Positions 55,094-64,000 of a stretch of DNA of 64,000 nucleotides are shown piece after piece. The notes under the pieces were generated by a model. The model had not been told where the DNA came from, did no database searches, and was given only the letters and a program-made list of their open reading frames with translations. The translations under genes and the position numbers were made by a program. How positions within the stretch are numbered: the first letter of the stretch is position 1; each line of letters starts with the position of its first letter. The stretch spans positions 124,001 through 188,000 of the forward strand of contig JAESUZ010004906.1 in the NCBI GenBank assembly GCA_017311185.1, given 5' to 3'. This stretch comes from Proteles cristata cristata (lineage: Eukaryota > Chordata > Mammalia > Carnivora > Hyaenidae).

Positions 55094-55340
55094 GGGGCGC
55101 CTGGGTGGCTCATCAGGTAAGCGTCAGACTTCGGCTAAGGTCATGATCTCACGATCCATGGGTTTGAGCCCCGTGGCAGGCTCTGTGCTAACTGCCAGCT
55201 CAGAGCCTGGAGACTGTTTCAGATTCTGTAACTTCCTCTCTCTCTGACCCTTCCCTGCTCTCTCTCTCTCTCTCTCTTTCTCAGAAATAAACAAAACATT
55301 AAAAAATTTTTAAAAATTAAAAAAATAATAAAACAAAAAT
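55094..55340 (+). mobile_element. SINEC-type SINE, forward, with perfect 14-bp target duplication
   Basis: Head GGGGCGCCTGGGTGGCTCAT. AAAAAACTTAATTT occurs at 55077-55090 and 55341-55354. It inserted in the tail region of the preceding SINE. Confidence 0.94.
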
Positions 55341-55354
55341 AAAAAACTTAATTT

Positions 55355-55588
55355 ATTAAATGTTTATTTATCTTTGAGAGAGAGGAAGAGAGAGAGAGAA
55401 AACATACGAGAGAGAGAGAAAACATAACATGGGGAAGGGACAGAGAGAGGGAGACACAGAATCCAAAGCAGGCTTCAGGTGCTGAGCTGTCAGCACAGAG
55501 CCCAATGTGAGGCTTGAACTCACACACTATGAGATCATGACCTGAGCCCAAGTTGGACGCTTACCTGACTGAGCCACCCAGGTGCCCC
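55355..55588 (-). mobile_element. SINEC-type SINE, reverse
   Basis: Reversed tail ATTAAATGTTTATTTATCTT and a body with GAGAGAGAGAAAACATA duplicated, ending in reversed head GAGCCACCCAGGTGCCCC. Confidence 0.93.
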
Positions 55589-56206
55589 AATAAATAAAAA
55601 AACTTTTAATAAGGTGACACAACTGTGTATTTCCAAGAGTCCCTAACGAGTGACACAATAGTCTGTCTTAAAGTCCTTTTAAGAGATGAAGTTCTTTTTA
55701 TATCTGGAAATTTATACCAAAGGGTCCAGCAACAGTGCTAGGAGTGACATACAGTGACTTCAGGTAGCAATTAGTCACTGGTTTATTTATCATGCTGTAG
55801 CAGAGACCGTAACACTTATCAAATATTCTGTTTATTTATTATAAATTATCTGTGCCTATATATGATATTCCCAGCCTCTCTGCACCTCAGTGAAGACCTG
55901 TAACTACTTCTATCCAAAGAGATGAGTGGAAAAAAACAAAACAAAACAGAGATGAGTGGAGAAATGCCTGTATATGATTCTCCAATCTCTCTCTTCCCCA
56001 GCAAATTTGCGTACTCAAATTCTCCTTCTGTCACTGAGTCCTGTGTGCAGTACGTGTCTGCCTTGTAAATCAAAGTTAAGATGCACAGAACTCTACCATG
56101 CATGAGGCACTTCCCTTGTACATAACCTCATTTAATCTTCACAGGTAAAATCCATTTTCATAGGGACACCAAGAGGTTAATTTGGCTTGAAGAGTGCCTG
56201 AGAACT
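55589..56206. other. Unique-looking DNA
   Basis: A GAGATGAGTGGA unit is repeated near 55919 and 55951; nothing else recognised. Confidence 0.4.
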
Positions 56207-56249
56207 AGAAAGTGGCAGAATCAAACTGGTACAGCCCCTCTGGAAAACA

Positions 56250-56618
56250 GTGTGGAGGTTCCTCTGGAAACTAACAATAGAACTCCCCTATGACCTAGCA
56301 ATAGCACTGCTAGGAATTTACCCAAGGGATACAGAAATGCTGAGGCATAGGAGCACATGGACCCCAATGTTCATAGCAGCACTCTCCACAATAGCTAAAA
56401 CACAGAAAGAGCCTAAGTGTCCATCAACAGATGAATGGATCAAGAAGATGTGGTTTATCTATACCATGGGATACTACATGGCAATGAGAAACAATGAAAT
56501 CTGGCCATGTGTAGCACCATGGATGGACCTTGAGGGTGTTATGCTGAGCGAAATAAGTCAGGCAGAGAAGAACAAATATCATATGTTTGCACGTATAGGA
56601 GGATTAGGAGGAACTTGA
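56250..56618 (+). pseudogene. L1 ORF2p C-terminal fragment, open for 122 codons
   Basis: The frame is uninterrupted from MWRFLWKLTIELPYDLAIAL to the natural-looking stop, covering the ORF2p C-terminal domain after the reverse transcriptase (includes PKCPSTDEWIKKMWFIYT). Endonuclease and RT domains are absent, so it cannot retrotranspose. An open frame fits a young copy. Confidence 0.9.
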
Positions 56619-56816
56619 CAGAGGAACAAGGGGGAGAAGAAGGGCGGAAATGGTGGGGGAAAGGGAGAGAGGCAAACCATGAGAGACTCTTGAATGCTGA
56701 CAAAAACTGAGGACTGATGGATGTGGGGGGAGGGGGATGGGCATGGAGGAGGACACTTGTGGGGATGAGCACTGGTGTTATGTGGAAACTAATTTGACAA
56801 TAAACTATTTGTAAAA

Positions 56817-56820
<4 letters not shown>

Positions 56821-56881
<61 letters not shown>

Positions 56882-56893
56882 ACACACACACAC
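56821..56893 (+). repeat. (TA)29 followed by (CA)7 in an L1 tail
   Basis: TA units run 56821-56878 and CA units 56881-56893. They directly follow the L1 poly-A start, so the microsatellite grew from the tail. Confidence 0.97.
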
Positions 56894-57309
56894 AAAAAAA
56901 AGAAAGTGGCAGAATCAGGACTTGAACCAAAGTCTGCCAAACTCCAAAGCCCCTTCTCAGGAGACTTAGACTTCAAAGTGAGAATTGTAACAAACTAGGC
57001 TCCAGGAATTTCACATTAATTCACTGATTTGTATCCAGCTGTGATATGAGGGAAAGAACAGAGAGTCTACAATGTCTGAATGGAAACCTCTGCTCTAGAC
57101 GGTGCTACTGGAAGACGAGTAGAGCTCACATTAACCTAGGTACAGAGCTCCTTGTCCACCACAGTGACTTGCTGCAGAATCAAGAAATAAAATATGTTAA
57201 ACCATGGAGATTTGGAGGTTGTTTATTACCAAAAACGCAACTTAGCCTAGTCTGCTTAATACATATTACTCAAATATTGGGTTTTTTTCCAGCTATCCTT
57301 GAAAACATT

Positions 57310-57500
57310 TCATCAGACATTTATTATATATTGTGTACCAGGAACTATACTGGGTATTTAGAATGCATCAGTTAATGTATGTAGTGCTGTCTTTGTGGAG
57401 TTGGTATTCTAATCAAGAAAATCAAAATCATGCTCAATTGTTGTGACCATTAAGTACAAAGAACATTGACAAATGCAGGGGATACTGTAATAAAAATATT
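57310..57500 (-). mobile_element. LINE/L2 3' end, reverse
   Basis: ACATTTATTATATATTGTGT, ACCAGGAACTATACTGGGTA and GTGGAGTTGGTATTCTAATC are the reversed L2 terminus. Confidence 0.7.
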
Positions 57501-58016
57501 AAGGACATTATTATTTAGATGTGATTTTTTTTCTAAAATCACAAAATTTGAATATGTTTACCTTAGTGAGAATATATAATTTATTTACATTTGATTTAAG
57601 ACTTGCTTCAAATTACTTAAAAGGTACAGCAGTTTAAAAGGAACACCAACAATTTTAGCAGGTTTGAGAAAAGGTGAATGAAAAAGTAAATACTCCACTA
57701 CCTCGCCAAAGGCCACTGCCATGATAAATATAATAATCAGACTGTGCCCATTGAGAGAAGTCCATAACAGCAGCATCCAGTCATTATTTGAAAGGCATAT
57801 AGAGGGCAAAACCAGATTTCTGCTTTTCATTTGCTAAGATGAAACACAGAGCAAAGGGTCTCAAATTCAATCCTCTGCTCTCAGGAAGGTAATGAAAGAG
57901 TGAAGTAAACCAGATTTTTTAAAGCATTAACTGCTAATAAGTATTTTTAAATTTTTGTTGAATTATGGTTTACACATATGTAATAATGCAAATGTATTAT
58001 AGTGGAGATTCTATTT
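57501..58016. other. Unique-looking AT-rich DNA
   Basis: Nothing recognised. Confidence 0.4.
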
Positions 58017-58245
58017 TATTTTATTTTTTAAATGTTTTCTTTAAAAATTTTTAATTTATTTATTTTTGAGAGACAGAATATGAGTGAGGGTAGATCAGAG
58101 AGAGAGGGAGACACAGAATCCAAAGCAGGCTCCAGGCTCTGAGCCATCAGCACAGAGCTCAACGTGAGGCTTGAACCCATGAACCATGAGATCATGACCT
58201 GAGCTGAAGTTGGACACCTAACCGACTAGGCCACCCAGGCGCCCC
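58017..58245 (-). mobile_element. SINEC-type SINE, reverse
   Basis: Reversed tail through TTTTTAATTTATTTATTTTTG, body, and reversed head GACTAGGCCACCCAGGCGCCCC. Flanks TCTATTTTAT and TGTATTTTAC suggest a worn target duplication. Confidence 0.93.
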
Positions 58246-59017
58246 TGTATTTTACACTGTACTTCAAGTATACATATTTAATAAAAAGAAGCCATTAAGT
58301 ATTATGTTTGTCTTTCCTAATGCATTGTTCCTTTTATTTAGAATTGGAAAATTCACCCTCTCATCCACACCAAGATGGCTATGTCTAGTTGAGTATTTTA
58401 CATTGCTACATGTAAGACAGAATTCAGCCTTTAGCAGCGAGTTTTATTTAGTTTTATTCAGAAATGAAAATGGCTATTCACAAACGTAAGTACATCTGGA
58501 CATGTATAAAATCTTTGCACAATGTTTTTTTAAAATTAAGAAAACTACTGCGTAGAGATATTTGTAGAATTCCAAGATTCTAGAACTTGTATTTTGTTTT
58601 CAGAAAACATTTCTGCAATTCAGAAACTTCCATTTGAAGCTCTTTTTTCACATGATTAATGTTAATTGAGAGCTTAATTTGATTTCAACTAAATGTTAGC
58701 ACATCTTTATAAACTTTGAAATCAGAATATTTTTGGGAGTTCAGTTCATATTTCGCGAATGTAGTTTTAGCCATAATCATTACTTCTGGAGCCACTTTCA
58801 TCAAATGATGTCAGATGAGTTTCCCAAAGATACAGTTGTGTTTTCAATGGGCACATAAATTCACTGGTAACCACTTGTTAAGATCCTTTTAAAGGGTTTA
58901 GATGGGTTGTAACATCAACCAAAAAGGCCAACATTTATCCCTTACCCTCTGGTAAACTGAAATAGTTTTTGCAAAGTGACATGAGCAAGCCAATTTCTCT
59001 CAACTCTTGAAAATAAA
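58246..59017. other. Unique-looking AT-rich DNA
   Basis: Nothing recognised. Confidence 0.4.
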
Positions 59018-59026
59018 AAACTTTTC

Positions 59027-59285
59027 ACCCATATGTGGATCTGGAGAAACTTAACAGAAGACCATGGGGGAGGGGGTGGTGAAAAAAAAGTTACAGAGAG
59101 GGAGGGAGCCAAACCATAAGAAACTCTTAAATACTGAAAACAAAGTGAGGGTAGTTGGGGGTGGGGGAGACGGGAAGGGGGTGATGGGCATTGAGGAGGG
59201 AACTTGTTGGGATGAGCACTGGGTGTTGTATGGAAACCTAACTGACAATAAATTATATCCAAAAGAAAAGAGAAAAAAATGTGAG
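59027..59285 (+). mobile_element. 5'-truncated L1 3' end with 9-bp target duplication
   Basis: From ATATGTGGATCTGGAGAAAC to an A-rich tail; 3' UTR of the older AGAAGACCATGGGGGAGGGG type shared with 33515. AAACTTTTC at 59018-59026 and 59286-59294. Confidence 0.9.
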
Positions 59286-59294
59286 AAACTTTTC

Positions 59295-60365
59295 GATGCA
59301 ATTAAAATGTCATAAAAGCTACCTAACCTCTGCATACTGCCACAGACAACTTACTGAATTGTGCTTTCAGGGCGTTAAGTCCAACACAGAGTTCTCTCCA
59401 TTTCAAACTACAGAAGCACTTCCAACTTGAATGTCCCTTATTCCAACCAAGGCAGCCTCTGTTTCTTTAACCATGTGGTATGAAGTAATTCCTGGCAAAT
59501 TACAATGTGTCCCTCCAAATTTTACCGTCTGAGATTTTCATCTCAGAAGGAGTTTGATGTTAACCTCCATGGAGGTGCCACCTAATATTAGAGGAACTCC
59601 CTAATATTTCTTAGCCAGTCTGCATTAAGCCTTTCAAGACTTTCATCAATACAGATAGTTTGTTTTTTTATATTATGCCTCTTGCAGGCTTTATACCCCA
59701 AATTTCTTCACTCTCACATATATTTTCACTTGTAACAAATGCAAATCAGCTAACTGGGAGGTATTTGTTACATCTGGGCTTTTGTCCCCTGCAATAAACA
59801 TGACATAAATATTTTAACATCTTCTTCCAACTTATCCTTTAAGTTATCAGCCATTTCTTTGACACTCTGAGCTCACATTTCTTGTTGGAATTAAATCTTG
59901 CTGCCAGTTTAAATTTTCATAGGCACTACTTAATTTTATGGCAGTATTGCTCAGATTTTTTTTTAATCCAAAAGCAAGCCAGTAAAAAAAAAAACTTGGA
60001 ATCTTTTCCCAGATCATTAAGTTTCTCATTAAACAAGTTTTGCACATATCAATCATATCTTTTATCATGGTTCCTTACATAATGGTATTTTAAGCTGCAT
60101 TTTTTGGACAAAAGCACATTTTGCATATTAAACACATAGGAATAATCTTCACTTTTGCAAATAAACATACTCTCTCCCATAAGCTATGCTCTCAGCTTAT
60201 CATTCATTTTCCTTCTTCTGATAAAGATACAAGCACAAGAAATCATTCATCTTCTCTACAAAAGAAAATAATAATAGAAATGCAATGATACACAGCAAGT
60301 GATACTCAATCTCTATCACAGAAACAAGAAAGAAACTGTTTCATTCTGCTGCTGATACTTAGTTC
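59295..60365. other. Unassigned DNA, 1.1 kb
   Basis: No known element. The minus-strand frame at 59847-60068 has plausible protein-like composition but is closed by stops and I recognise no family; decayed element or chance. Confidence 0.35.
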
Positions 60366-60377
60366 AAGAAATTGAGG

Positions 60378-60567
60378 GACATCTGGGTAGCTCAGTAGGT
60401 TAAGCCTCCAATTTATGCTCAGGTCACCATCTCTCAGTTCACAGTTCATAAATTCAAGCTCTGGATCAGGCTGACAGTGAGGAGCCTGGAGCCTGCTTCA
60501 GATTCTGTGTCTCTCTCTCTCTGCCCCTCCCATTCTCTGTCTCCCTCAAAAATAAATAAACATTTAA
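60378..60567 (+). mobile_element. SINEC-type SINE, forward, old
   Basis: Head GGGACATCTGGGTAGCTCAG and tail CAAAAATAAATAAACATTTA. Flanks AAGAAATTGAGG (60366-60377) and AAGAAATTTGAGG (60568-60580) are the target duplication with a 1-bp indel. Confidence 0.93.
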
Positions 60568-60580
60568 AAGAAATTTGAGG

Positions 60581-62004
60581 AAATACTAGTGGCTACCTGT
60601 GAGGGCAGTGATGTCAGATCTTCTGATTTTTCAATGAAAGGCAAAAACCTGGGATTTTCTATAAAACTGCCTGATCTTTCCATGTTGAGAAATACATGTT
60701 TAAAACATTGTTCAGTCCAAACAACCAAATGACTGGGCTGCAACCAGCCCATGGCTGGTTTGTGGTCTCTGTGCTGAGTCAGGTCCTCATGTCACACGAA
60801 CTGAGACCCTTGTCCAACTACCCTACATCTTCCTAACCTTACACTTGGCTGCAGAGCCTGATCTCATAAAATTCTTAAGCAAATCAATTATGCATAGCCA
60901 TTATCCATCAAAAGCACTGCTTGATGTTTAAAGAAATAGTGAAACAATGGGTTCATTACATGAATGGACCCTCATCAACAGACACTGAAATATTTCAGTG
61001 TGTGAAGGAATTTTAATAAGGAACAGTATTTTAGTAATGGCCTATATAGCCTGTCTCACAAGTGGATAGAAAATAAACATATTGTCCTTCCCCCATTAAA
61101 ACTAATAGTTCTTTTTGTTTTCATCACACGTAGTCAAAAGCAACTTGAAGACTTTTTATTATAAGTCCTGCCCTACACAGCAGTTCTTACAACTCCAGAA
61201 CCAAGCACGAAGATTATCAGACTTTCATGTCCCTTGAGAAACCAGTGTGCAAGGATTTGTCCACCTGAAAGTCTTCTCCAAATAGAAAGCTAAGCTAGCA
61301 AGTTCATAATGATTTAATAATTTATTATATTTAAGGTCATCAAACTCAACTATAATTTAACATGTAAACATCTAGGCCAGTGTGGCCCAGGAGAAAATCT
61401 TAAGGAAAGACCAGATACTTGAGCTTGGAGAACTAAAAGATGAGAAGTAAAAAAGTAAGTTGATAGTATATGTACTATACACACTAGTGGTCTCAGAAAG
61501 ACAGCATCTTATGTAGTATATAAAATACAGGTTTTGAAAAGTTCCACTTCCCATTAACTACCAGGATGTAAGAATATCTTAAATTCAGAGAAAGCCTTAT
61601 ACATCATTAAACATTTAGTCTCAAGGGAGACATAGCGTTGTGCAACAAGAACTGATCAATGTGATAATTCCTTCCTTTTAAGACAAGACTGTATCTTTGG
61701 GTCCATGGACAGGCAACAGAGAGATTCCTAAAACCCCTGAAATTATGAAATAAATGCTTAAGGTAACTAATAACACCAATTAGTTTAAGCTTACTAGTAT
61801 GCTAGGAACTAAAATCAAAGAAAGAATTTGGTATTTCTGATTAAAAATCTAAAATAAACACACCATATTTAAAAAACATAACTTTCAAATAAGTCATTAA
61901 TGACTATTTGGCTAGGTCTTTATTAAATAAGCAGTGAAGAATTATGGCAGTTCAATAAATTCATTAGAAAAGGTAGTAGAATGGTGAAAAATATATATGG
62001 GTTA
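60581..62004. other. Unique-looking DNA, 1.4 kb
   Basis: Nothing recognised. Confidence 0.4.
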
Positions 62005-62215
62005 AGGAGTCAGACAGATCTATGTTCTATCCAAGTCCTGCCACTAACTAACTACATGAAAAAGAACAAGGTGCTTAAACTGTCTGAGCCCCTGTTCCTT
62101 CGTCTGTCAAAGATGATAACAATTCTTACCTCAAAATGACTACCTTTTAAGTTTTAGAAAAAATGGAAGAATCTAGCAGTTCCTGGAATCTAGTAGGAAC
62201 TCACAAACAGTAAGT
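62005..62215 (+). mobile_element. MIR
   Basis: AGGAGTCAGACAGATCTATG, AAGTCCTGCCACTAACTAAC, TTAAACTGTCTGAGCCCCTG and GTTCCTGGAATCTAGTAGGA follow the sense MIR from its tRNA end to its 3' end. Confidence 0.85.
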
Positions 62216-64000
62216 TTCCTTTCTCTCTTCTTTCCTATTGAATAAATGCACCTTTTAGTAGCCTACAATATCCAGATCATTCGTATCCCGTAACTATGAA
62301 AGCCAGAGGTAAGTAATTTGTAAATCCCTAGGATACATGAACACCTCATCAATATCTACCGAAAAGAATCAAATAAACTTTAACCCACACTTAAGCCAAG
62401 AAAGGCCCCAATTTCATATGATGAATTAAAAAAAATAGCAGCAAAGAACAATAAAAAGTTGACCAAGTCTGAGGAGCAAATTCCAGGTTATAAGCACAGA
62501 GCTGAGCCACAGAGATAAGTGGAGAATATTCTAAAGGATAGTCTAATTTCCTCTAGTTAGTTTGTGGGGCTGGGGAAAAAATCATGAAGAGAGTATGTTT
62601 TCTGACCAAAATAGGCTTGAGAAACATCTTACAGAGAATAAACAAAAAGATTTCCAGAAAACCACCAAAGCCCCTCAGGTAAAGAATGTAACCACAGCAT
62701 TTGCACGCAGGCTATACTTAACTTGTACATCTGAATGAAGCAGAGCTTTGCCACCTGAAGACATCCCCCACTACTCCTGGACCATAAGTGAGACCCCAGG
62801 GGGAAACTGTGACCACAGCAGCTGGCAGTCCCTACTGCTCTAGAGAGAAAATTTCCATTAAACTATGAAGTGAGAAAATAAAGATCAATAAAGATGTATG
62901 CAGCCAAATTTGCACTGTTTAAGAGATTGCATATCTTCCTTCCTTCAGGGGAATTAAAATATCCTTTCTTTTTTAAACTATGATAATAATAGATAATAGC
63001 TTTAATTAACTTATATAGTAAATATAAAAAGTTACAATACTATGTCTTTCCTCAACTTTTAAAAATTTCATTCTCCATGGATGTCTTTCCCCAATTAAAA
63101 GATTTCATTCTCCATGGAAAGGTCTGGAACTACTAATCTACCTGCTAACATTAACTATTAGTCTAAGTTAATCATTTAAATCATAATCAATATGACAAAT
63201 AGAAGATACTTAGAAAAGAAAAGAAAGTTGAAGTCAAAAACAAGGTGACCAAGCTGGACCATCAGAACAAATAACCAACTACCAGTGAATATGAAATTCT
63301 GGAAATAGGAGAGAACTTTTTCAAAATTCTAAGTAGATTTCTCAATGAGATCTGAGGATATTGCACTATGTTTGGTTATTTTGAGTAAATATCTACTTTT
63401 AAAAAGAACACGAGAAGGGCAGACATTTTAGTAATTTAGAAAAAATGAGTAGCAAGAGAGAGAAATCAATAGAAGTAATGATTTTTCAGAAATAATATTG
63501 CTCCAAAAACCTAATCTATGAATCAGATCTTGAGAAATTCTTCCTGAAAAGGGTTATGATCCTAGAATTATGTACCAGTAAACTACTATGCTTGTGTGAA
63601 AGCAAACATTTGTTCAATAAAAGAATGAATTAAGAGAAGACGAATGTATGAATTAAAGGTACAAAGTATCACAAACTTATAACAATTATGAACACTTGTA
63701 GCAAATGCTGTTTCTCCTCATCCTTATTCAGGACTGACTTCCAATTGCCTACACCCAAATTTTTATTTTATTATTATTATTTTTTTTTTAATGCTTGCTT
63801 TCTCCGATTACTTACAAGAGTCCACACTAATTGCTAATGAAGCAGCCGAGAAATTCTGGAGAATTAATGGCTGCTACCCCTGAAGTAGGACTCAACTAAT
63901 AACTGACAAAAGTGGGTGAATAAACTTCCCAGCTCCCTCACCAACTTGGCAATGATAACTCTGAAGTTAGTTTTCTCCACTAGCTCCTGGGAGTTCCCAG
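62216..64000. other. Unique-looking DNA, 1.8 kb
   Basis: A short direct repeat (ATTTCATTCTCCATGGA at 63066-63082 and again near 63104) is the only structure seen; a T/A-rich (TTA)n stretch lies at 63762-63792. Confidence 0.4.

Larger units (their letters stand above)
56224..56900 (+). mobile_element. 5'-truncated young L1 with perfect 17-bp target duplication
   Basis: 677 bp: ORF2 C-terminal coding, 3' UTR with a G-rich tract, and a tail converted to (TA)29 and (CA)7. AGAAAGTGGCAGAATCA is identical at 56207-56223 and 56901-56917. The longest and best-preserved young L1 end here. Confidence 0.96.

Noticed and set aside
59295..60120. Decayed gene on the minus strand
   Set aside because: Protein-like fragments occur but stops break every frame and I can assign no family.
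1..64000. CRISPR array, bacterial operon or phage-like system
   Set aside because: The window is mammalian; the direct repeats present are target duplications, microsatellites or retroposons.
1..64000. Nuclear copy of mitochondrial DNA
   Set aside because: Cats carry many such copies, so I looked for one, but recognised no mitochondrial rRNA or gene sequence.

Overview
This is nuclear DNA from a carnivore, almost certainly a felid. The best evidence is more than 25 copies of a tRNA-derived CAN/SINEC-type SINE. It has a head close to GGGCGCCTGGGTGGCTCAGT, a pol III B box (GGTTCGAGCCC), a CT-rich body and an AATAAATAAA tail. There are also seven copies of one carnivore-style L1 3' end. All element names are from memory of the families; no library search was run.

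I find no convincing protein-coding gene, rRNA, tRNA gene, CRISPR array or bacterial-type feature. Nearly all the longer open frames lie in repeats: reverse-strand SINE or L1 tails, L2, MaLR LTRs and one retroviral LTR. The window reads as an intron or intergenic region. Two short coding-like stretches remain unexplained: 50019-50206 on the minus strand, which has plausible splice sites, and 4030-4279 on the plus strand.

Layout. 1-3600: an ancient L2 split by a SINE, a 5'-inverted young L1, a MIR and two SINEs. 3600-8000: mostly unique, with L2/MIR scraps. 8090-9640: L2 carrying a nested MIR. 11.1-16.3 kb: SINE-rich, with two MaLR-type LTRs and some of the best-preserved SINEs. 16.3-23.1 kb: MIR, SINE and TG repeats in otherwise unique DNA. 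23.1-28.3 kb: dense SINE clusters, an inverted L1, a short L1 with a perfect target duplication, MER5A, MER20 and a composite SINE. 30.3-34.3 kb: one old L1 dissected by five later insertions. 34.3-43.2 kb: the quietest part, with an 85-bp L1 insertion and a CA repeat. 43.3-45.9 kb: two old L1 5' halves in opposite orientation around an (AGTAT)n repeat. 46.9-50 kb: an L1 ORF2 fragment and four back-to-back SINEs. 51.4-54.3 kb: L2 pieces, a solo ERV1-type LTR with a perfect 4-bp target duplication, and a MaLR LTR. 54.8-60.6 kb: SINE trio, L1 with an open ORF2 tail and a (TA)29 tract, and more SINE/L1. 60.6-64 kb: mostly unique.

The interest lies in the insertion history rather than in genes. 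Target-site duplications can be read directly for about 20 insertions. I see nothing that supports an undescribed functional system.
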